A stretch of 13,391 nucleotides of DNA, taken from assembly GCA_033297205.1 (NCBI GenBank), contig MU859483.1:1-13391 (forward strand), given 5' to 3'. The position numbers and the translations under genes are program-made. Numbering within the stretch: position 1 is the first letter of the stretch; every line of letters begins with the position of its first letter. Below, in pieces: positions 8,001 to 13,391 of the stretch. The stretch is from Pseudoneurospora amorphoporcata (Eukaryota > Ascomycota > Sordariomycetes > Sordariales > Sordariaceae). The notes beneath the pieces were generated by a model. That model searched no databases. It saw nothing but the letters and a program-made list of their open reading frames with translations, and had not been told where the DNA came from.

Positions 8001-11000
8001 AAGGCCAAGCCGCCGCCGACAAGCTCAAGGCCGCCTTTGAGGCCATCAACGCCGACTGCGCCATCCTGCGCACCCGCATCATCCACTCCCCTCGCGGCCT
8101 GATGCAGGTAGTCGTCAAGGAGCCTCTGCACTGGCACTCCGCCCCCACCCTGTCCGAGTACCTCGAAACCGACCGCAACCAAGAAATGGACCTCGGCAAG
8201 CCTCTCGTGCGCTACGGCCTGATCCATGACGCCTCTGCTGACGCCTACCACTTCGTCCTGACCATGCACCACGCTCTGTACGACGGCTGGTCCATGCCCC
8301 TCGTCGTCGACCGCGTCAACCAAGCCTACCAGGGCCTCATCCCGCGCAAGCCCGCGGCGGAATTCAAGCATTTCATCAACTACCTCAACAACACGCTCGA
8401 CCGCTCCGCCTGCGACGCCTACTGGAAGGACCAACTCGCCGGCGCCACGGGCCTGCAATTCCCCGCCTTGCCCTTCGAGGGGTACCAAACCCGCGCCGAC
8501 TCGCTCTGGGAGCTGTACGTCTCTCTCGACGGCCGGAAGCCGCCTTCGAGCCCACACACAACCATCACCCTCGCCACCGTCGTGCGCGCCGCCTGGGCCC
8601 TCGTAGCCAGCCAGTACACAGCCGGTAACAACGACATTGTCTTTGGCGAGACCTTGACGGGCCGTAACGCACCCATCGTGGGGGCAGATGAGATCGAAGG
8701 GCCTATGATCACCACCGTCCCTGTGCGCGTGTGCGTTGATAGGGAGCAGACCGTGTCCGAGTATTTGCAGCAGGTGGCGGAGCAGATGATCACGCAAATC
8801 CCCTACGAACATGCCGGTCTGCAGCACATTCGTCGCTTGTCCGACGACGCGCTGCAAGCGTGCGAGTTGAGGACGGGTATTGTTCTTCATCCCGCTGCGG
8901 GCGAGGTGAGCGTTACCGAGGATACCCCCGCGACTGGGCTCGTCCCTGCCGGCGACACCGAGGCGGCGCAGGAGGCCCTGAAGTTCAACACTTATGCGCT
9001 GATGCTGGTTTGCTCGCTTGAGGCTGATGGGTTCCTTGTCATGGCGTCGTTCGATTCCAAAACTGTGGAGATGGACGTCGTCAAGAAGGCGTTGGAGCAG
9101 TTGCAGAAGGTAGTGACGCAGTTGTGTGAGGAGGGTAGTGGGGAGAAGAAGGTTGGGAAGCTGGAGTGCTTGACGGAGAAGGATCAGGAGGAGGTGAACA
9201 AGTTGACTGGCGTCAAGAACCTCGCTGCTGAGTCTGATCCGTTCGTTGCTGGTGCCAGCATGGATGGTGTGGAGGGTGTTTGGCTTGTTGACGCTGCTGA
9301 TGCTGGCAGGCTGGTGCCTGTTGGTGCGGCCGGTGAGCTAATTGTTGAGACCAGCAAGGAGCTTCCTTCTCCTTCTGTCATCCTCGAAAGTGTTCCCGGC
9401 TGGTACGCTGGCAGCAAGAAGCTGTACAAGACCGGCCAGCTCGCCAAGTTCAAGTTCGACGGCGAATCCTCCGCCTCCCTCTGCATCCTCAAGGCTTCCG
9501 AGCCCAAGACCGAGGTGGCCAAGAAGGCTGCGTCCACCGTCGCTCCCTCGGCCGTTGCTGCCACTTCGGCCAGGCAAAAGACTCTGCGCAAGATTTGGGC
9601 CAAGCTGCTCAAGGTCAAGGAGGACAGCATCTACCTCGGCGACAGCTTCTTCAACCGCGGTGGCGACTCCATTACCGCCATGAAGTTGGTCTCAGAGGCT
9701 CGCCAGCAGGGTCTCAAGATCAGCGTTGCCCAGGTATTCGCCAACCGCACGCTGTTCGACATGGCCAACGTCATGCAGACCACTGGTGCCGTCGTCGACG
9801 ACGCTTCGGACAAGGTTGAGGCCGAGTACAAGCCTTTCTCTCTGCTCGAGGAGGACAACAACAACAACAACAAGGACAGCATCATGGAGATGGTCAAGCA
9901 GTCCCTGGCCGTCAAGTCCTGGACTGTTGCCGACGTCCTTCCCACTCGCCCCCTGCAGGAGATTGCCGTCCGCGGCACCGTCGAGCTCCCCCGTTTCTCT
10001 CTCCGCTACGAACTGATGCACTTCAACGCCATGGTCGACAAAGCCGCCCTCTTCCGCGCCTGCCACCAAGTCGTCGCACGCAACGAGATCCTGCGCACCG
10101 TCTTCGTTCGGGGTCCCGACGCTGACAACACGTGCTACGGCGTGGTCATCGACAACCTCGTCCCCAAAATCGTCGAATACGAAACCGACAACTCCGACGT
10201 CAAGGACTTGGCCGCCCAAGTATGCAAGCTCGACGCGCAAACCCGCATGCCGTACGGCTCCTCCTTCGTGAAATGGTTCTTCGTCACCAACGGCACTCAG
10301 TGCTCTCTCGCCTTCCGCCTTTCCCACGCGCAATACGACGAGATCTGCCTCCCCATCATGTTGCACCAGTTTCACCAGCTCTACCTCGGTTCTCCCGAGT
10401 CTTCCATCCCCCCTTCTTACCCCTTCTCGCACTTCGTCGCCCACACCATCCGCGCCTCCATCCCCGCCGCCATCCCTTACTGGCGCAACCTCCTGGCCGG
10501 CTCATCAGGCATCACCCGCTTCCGCCCCAACACACCCATCACGTCCCGCAAGCATTACGCAACCCACCGCGCCGTCGACATCTCCTCTCGCTCGCGCGAC
10601 GTCACCATTGCCACTTTCCCCTCCGCCGCATGGGCCCTCGCCCTCGCCCGCCACGTGAAGAGCAGCGACGTCGTCTTCGGCGAGGTCTCCTCCGGCCGCA
10701 GCGTCGACGTCCCCGGCGTGAAGGACACCAACGCCGTCACGGGTCCCACATGGCAATACGTGCCCGCCAGAGTGCAGTTCCACAACTCCAACTCGGCCTC
10801 CGCCTCCGCCTCCAATTTGAAGCCTCCTATCCGCACCGGCCACGATTTGCTGGCCGAGCTGCAGACGCAGCACATGGCTTCTTCTGCCTATGACTCCATG
10901 GGTCTAGAAGAGATCGTCAAGACGTGCACGGAGTGGACGCTGGAGAAGGATGATATGTGGTTTGATACGGTCGTGCATCAGGATGTTGCGCACGTGGAAA

Positions 11001-11275
11001 ACCTCGAGTTTGCTGATGCTGGACAAGAGGAGAATGGTGCCACCGCCACCAAGGCGGAATTCGAGACGCTGTATTGCTACGAGGAGCCGCTGAGGGAGTG
11101 GAAGGTGCAGGCGTTTAGGGACGACAAGGGCGAGGAGATGGTGTTGGAGATTGTCACTATGGAGTGCTGGAAGGAGGAGGCCGAGGTTGTGTTGGGTGAG
11201 GTTTGTGAGGCGCTGAAGCAGTTGGTCGAGAGGCCTTGGGAGGAACTGGATGTCGCCGCCAGGGTGGAGGAGTAA
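4991..11275 (+). CDS. nps6: NPS6/SidD-type siderophore nonribosomal peptide synthetase
   Basis: Predicted cytosolic synthetase that activates an acylated N5-hydroxyornithine and joins copies into an extracellular hydroxamate siderophore (coprogen or fusarinine type). Domains (residues before splicing): C-like remnant about 41-275; A domain 276-830 with A3 TSGSTGKPKG 450-459, A5 AYGPSE 581-586, A7 YKTGD 686-690 and A10 SGKIDRKTL 819-827; T1 with GGDS and phosphopantetheine Ser890; C1 with HHALYDG 1093-1099 and GETLTGR 1219-1225; a degenerate A stub 1415-1506; T2 with GGDS, Ser1560; terminal C 1640-2085 with SHAQYD 1778-1783. A-T-C-dA-T-C is the NPS6 layout. No thioesterase or reductase domain is present. 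ATG 4991 is the first ATG after 489 ATG-free bases. An in-frame intron probably lies at 5531-5584. Upstream iron-type GATA sites support iron repression. The gene symbol rests on architecture, not on a database match. Confidence 0.88.
5039..5110. repeat. in-frame (CAGAGC)6 and (ACC)10 repeats
   Basis: Six CAGAGC units (5039-5074) encode alternating Gln-Ser, then AAC and ten ACC plus one ACG (5078-5110) encode an 11-Thr run. This forms a low-complexity tail (residues 17-40) before the first structured segment. Such tracts are prone to length change between strains. The matching minus-strand Gly/Val/Leu frames are artefacts of the repeat. Confidence 0.9.
5531..5584 (+). other. probable 54-nt in-frame intron of the NRPS gene
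   Basis: It begins with the strong fungal donor GTATGT, has TTTAAC as a branch-like site 12 bp before the end, and finishes ACAG. At 54 nt in phase 0 with no stop, it is invisible to an ORF search. The 18 residues it would encode (181-198, including VCHF and NMMEQ) interrupt the transition from an acidic linker to a C-domain-like strand (NWKFQLELL). Splicing gives 2,076 residues. Confidence 0.75.
5816..7480 (+). other. adenylation domain with readable specificity pocket
   Basis: All ten A-domain core motifs are recognisable, so this is the active adenylation domain. Aligned by eye to GrsA, the pocket residues are D495, V496, D499, H536, G557, G559, A581, V589, G590 and K821, reading DVDHGGAVGK. 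Asp at the first position (after F494) indicates binding of an alpha-amino group. The expected substrate from the NPS6 family is an acylated N5-hydroxyornithine. The His and Asp placements depend on my alignment between A4 and A5 and could shift by one. Confidence 0.65.
9233..9508 (+). other. degenerate adenylation domain stub
   Basis: About 92 residues remain of a second A domain. GVWLVDAADAGRLVPVG (1429-1445) parallels residues 621-636 of the active A domain, GELIV parallels GELLI (A6), and LYKTGQL (1478-1484) parallels LYKTGDL (A7) with the core Asp replaced by Gln. A1-A5 and the GRKDxQVKLRG (A8) and A10 lysine motifs are absent, so it cannot adenylate. The following T2 must be loaded by the single active A domain. 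A degenerate second A is a hallmark of NPS6. Confidence 0.75.
9908..11245 (+). other. terminal condensation domain, SHxxxD type
   Basis: The last C domain keeps VLPTRPLQE (1649-1657) and ARNEILRTVF (1696-1705), but its active-site motif reads SHAQYDE (1778-1784) instead of HHxxxDG. The second His (1779) and the Asp (1783) are kept, the first His is Ser and the Gly is Glu. SHxxxD is the form seen in fungal terminal (CT-like) C domains that release the product by bond or ring formation. With no thioesterase present, this domain is the likely release point. That role is inferred. Confidence 0.65.
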
Positions 11276-11774
11276 AATGGTGGTTCCAGTCGTGTTTGTT
11301 TGTTTGGGATGGTCAAGGGCCATCCATTGTTGCGGTTTTGTTCTGAGGGTTCTGTTTCGTTTCTTGATTCATTATCTTGGTTGTTTGTTCCTGTTTGGAT
11401 TTCTGTTAGTATGGGTCGGATGATCTTTTGGATTGATACCTATTTCTTGTACATACCTTACTTTGTCAAATCTATTGGTGTTTTTTCTTTTTCCTCAACC
11501 AACGATTGTGCCGTAGCCCCTCTGGCCCTCCAATGCGTGATTTGTAATCCACGATTTTGCCCTCCTCTTTGTTCGCCGCAGCTGACATCCCAACCCCGTC
11601 AGCAGCTCGTGATGGTGATGGTCTTGATGATGATCTTGGTAACTGCCTCCATTTTGGTCTTGGTTGGGTTTGGTTTCGTTCTTTGTGTTGGTGTGCTTGC
11701 TTGTGGTGCAGTGTGGTTGAAGGAAAGGAAAAAGGAAAAACATGTTCCGAGGGTGTGATGATTGGATGATGAGG
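11276..11774. other. 3' flank of the NRPS gene
   Basis: Contains the synthetase 3' UTR and the short gap to the retrotransposon. It is T-rich on plus for the first 200 bp, as expected of a fungal 3' UTR. I see no clear AATAAA and no credible gene; the 152- and 99-codon frames show no domain. Confidence 0.55.
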
Positions 11775-12021
11775 TGTCGCCGGTTTGTTCTCACGACCTG
11801 GGACCGCTCGGTAAGGAGGGTATTGTGGAGAGGAAAAGTACCGGGTCGCTGTGTCTTGGATGAGAGGGCAAAACGATGTGTAGATGTGTATATCTATGGA
11901 GAGTAGGCTAGAGCAGAAAAGGAAAAGAAGTGTGGAGGGCTAAAATACAGGAAGGGTGTGAGGGCATGGACCCACACGACAAGACAAGGGAGGGGTGGGG
12001 ACATGAACCCACCCGACAACA
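11775..12021 (-). repeat. putative 3' LTR of the copia element
   Basis: The outer start is well placed: TGTTGTCGGG on minus directly follows GGGGGCG, the usual polypurine-tract/LTR junction, 84 bp after pol ends. The far end is a guess. CCGGCGACA at 11775 gives a TG...CA element of 247 bp with roughly inverted ends (TGTTGTCGG and TGTCGCCGG). Alternatives ending in CA lie near 11877 (about 145 bp) and near 11685 (about 337 bp, CAACA end). The partner LTR is outside the window, so target duplication cannot be tested. Confidence 0.45.
11950..12020. repeat. imperfect 37-bp tandem duplication in the LTR
   Basis: 11951-11982 and 11988-12019 align at a constant offset of 37 bp with 24 of 32 positions identical, sharing CATG, ACCCAC and CGACAA in order. 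Most differences are A/G. This looks like an old internal duplication at the LTR edge; U3 enhancer repeats often look like this. Confidence 0.7.
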
Positions 12022-12032
12022 CGCCCCCGTAG
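12022..12032 (-). other. polypurine tract of the copia element
   Basis: Minus strand reads CTACGGGGGCG immediately before the LTR-start TGTTG. A G-run of this kind primes plus-strand DNA synthesis in copia elements and fixes the LTR boundary. The tract is short and has a C at its penultimate position. Confidence 0.55.
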
Positions 12033-12105
12033 CCCGAAACAGCTTTGCAGGGACTATCATAAGTAAACAAACAACAAAATCATGGTGTTGAGAAGCTCAA
12101 GGCTG

Positions 12106-13391
12106 TCAATCAACCCAAGGAACCTTCCTGTCCTCCAATCCCAGCATTGTAACAAACCTGGAATGCTTATCCGCCTTCAGCGGCTTCGTCAAACCGTCTG
12201 CAATCATCCCCTCTCCTCTGATGTGAATGACATCAAACTCCTGTGCCTCGACGCTCTCAATGATCCATTTGAACCTGACATCCATACACCTATTCCTTCC
12301 TGGCACTTTGCGATTTAAAACCCCGTCTCGAGCATTTTTGCTGTCCGTATATAGCACTTTTAGAGGTGGTTGAGCATGGCCCAGCTCTTCCAGCATATGT
12401 GCAATCCATTGCAAAGACTTTGCAGTCGGGACCAAGTTAGTAAACTCTGCTTCTGTAGTGCTCGTTGTCACAAAGGCCTGCTTCTTTGACTTCCAGAATA
12501 CTGGGCCTCCACCTAGAAATACCACATGACCTCCAGTACTGTGCCGAGTTGCCGGGTCGTCAGCAAAGGAAGCATCTCCGAATGCCTTCAAATCCATGTC
12601 CCGTGGCGAGAGCCTTCCGCCCAGAACTATACCTATATCTATAGTTTTTGACAAATATCGAAAGAGGTGCTTCATAACTGTCATTGAGCCAGTTGTCGGT
12701 TTTGCATTCGCCTCGCAAAGTTTGTTGACCGTAAACGTAATATCTGGCCGTGTGCCCATTGATAGGTAGTTCAGACTGCCAGTCTTCTTGATATACCTTT
12801 TCTGTTGCTCTGGCAACTCGTCCCCAGTCTTGTGGTCTCCAACCTTAGTATCCTGGGGCCATAGCGTATTGACTCCGTGCAAGTCATCGTAGCCAAACTT
12901 CTTGATCAGGGATTTCGTATACCTGGCTTGAGATACAAAGACTATTCGTTCCTCTCTATTTCTCACAATATCAAAACCGAGGAAGGTCTTCACTTCTCCC
13001 AAGTGTTTGAGCTTGAAATGAGCTAATAGTTGATCCCTGATGTTGAAAATAACCGACTTCGTTAGTGCCGCAATGAGAAAGTTATCAACGTAGAGCACCA
13101 GCAATGCTCCCAGCTTTGTGTTGTTGAACAAGCAAGTATCGTCGCTAACTAGCTCAAAACCCAGACTTTTCAAAATGGGCAGGAGTGTTTGAAACTAGTA
13201 AAGAGGACTCCTCTTGAGGCCATACAGTGCTCTTCGAAGCAGGCAGACCCGTCTGTTCTGTTTCTCCCGTGGTCCCTTCTCTAGTCCTGTTGGTTGTTGC
13301 TTTGGGGTGTAGTAGCCACCCTCCCCAACTTCAGTTTTCGGAACAGCCTCGTGCTTGGCAGTGGTGGAGCATGGAATTCTGGCTTGGAATC
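12106..13391 (-). pseudogene. copia pol fragment: broken RT plus RNase H
   Basis: C-terminal pol of a Ty1/copia element. Reading on minus from the edge: ALYGLKRSPL (RT) at about 13210-13236, then an in-frame TAG at 13197-13195, then an open frame of 363 codons to the TGA at 12106. In that frame are FQTLLPILKSLGF, LLVLYVDN (RT active site, second Asp replaced by Asn), TRPDITF, then RNase H with its acidic residues in place: GDAS, TTEAEF, YTDSKNA and ADGLTKPL. Upstream of QPTGLEKG the frame is open to the edge, but I cannot recognise the expected RT fingers (DVxxAFL), so the junction may be rearranged. No ATG lies at the head of the long frame, so it is not a gene of its own. Confidence 0.85.

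Larger units (their letters stand above)
11775..13391 (-). mobile_element. Ty1/copia LTR retrotransposon, 3' part, degraded
   Basis: Read on minus from the right edge: RT, RNase H, pol stop (12106), an 84-bp gap with a polypurine tract, then an LTR beginning TGTTG at 12021. RNase H following RT at the pol C-terminus identifies the Ty1/copia superfamily. Gag, integrase, the 5' LTR and the start of RT lie beyond the window. The element is inactive (in-frame TAG and altered RT active site). It converges with the synthetase gene. The lower boundary is uncertain. Confidence 0.8.

Noticed and set aside
7085..8890. 601-codon open frame on the minus strand
   Set aside because: It lies wholly antisense to the A-T-C core of the synthetase. 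Its product is a low-complexity mix rich in Gly, Val and Leu with no domain, as expected from G/C third-position bias in the sense gene.
9692..10893. 250-codon minus-strand and 253-codon plus-strand frames over the last C domain
   Set aside because: Both overlap the coding frame that carries recognisable C-domain motifs; the plus-strand one is Arg/Pro/His-rich, typical of an out-of-frame reading.
4991..11275. Assignment as the intracellular siderophore synthetase (NPS2/SidC, ferricrocin type)
   Set aside because: That family is much longer, with several A modules and trailing T-C repeats; here there is one active A, one A stub and two T-C pairs.
11300..11758. 152-codon plus-strand frame after the synthetase
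   Set aside because: It falls in the T-rich 3' flank; its hydrophobic look follows from T-rich codons and there is no homologous motif.

Overview
This window looks like nuclear DNA of a filamentous ascomycete, most likely a Sordariales fungus of the Neurospora/Sordaria kind. The evidence is short GT-AG introns with CTAAT/TTAAC-like branch sites, a C-rich ATG-free leader, long A/T homopolymers, a fungal multimodular NRPS, and a copia retrotransposon whose mutations look like repeat-induced point mutation (RIP). The genus is an inference.

The centrepiece is a plus-strand gene at 4991-11275 for a 2,094-residue nonribosomal peptide synthetase (2,076 residues if the in-frame 54-nt intron at 5531-5584 is removed). 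Its order is a C-like N-terminal remnant, then A, T, C, a stub of a degenerate A, T, and a terminal C. That is the architecture of the fungal extracellular hydroxamate siderophore synthetase, NPS6 (SidD in Aspergillus). These enzymes join acylated N5-hydroxyornithine units into coprogen or fusarinine-type siderophores for iron uptake.

The regulatory DNA agrees with this role. Seven perfect copies of ATCWGATAA, the core site of the iron-responsive GATA repressors (SRE/SreA/Sre1), lie between 227 and 4292, and I found none elsewhere. Two (3700, 4284) are upstream of the synthetase. Five lie in the leftmost 1.2 kb, which is not upstream of any gene inside the window. They predict another iron-controlled gene just beyond the left edge.

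Layout: 1-1747 is non-coding with the five-site cluster and a 42-bp poly(A) tract. 1748-2499 (minus) is a two-exon GNAT-family N-acetyltransferase of unknown substrate. 2500-4990 is non-coding, with the shared upstream DNA of the GNAT and synthetase genes and a 489-bp ATG-free leader. 4991-11275 is the synthetase. 11276-11774 is its 3' flank. From about 11775 to the right edge is the 3' part of a minus-strand Ty1/copia element (LTR, polypurine tract, RNase H, RT). The element is dead, with an in-frame stop and a mutated RT active site, and it sits tail-to-tail with the synthetase.
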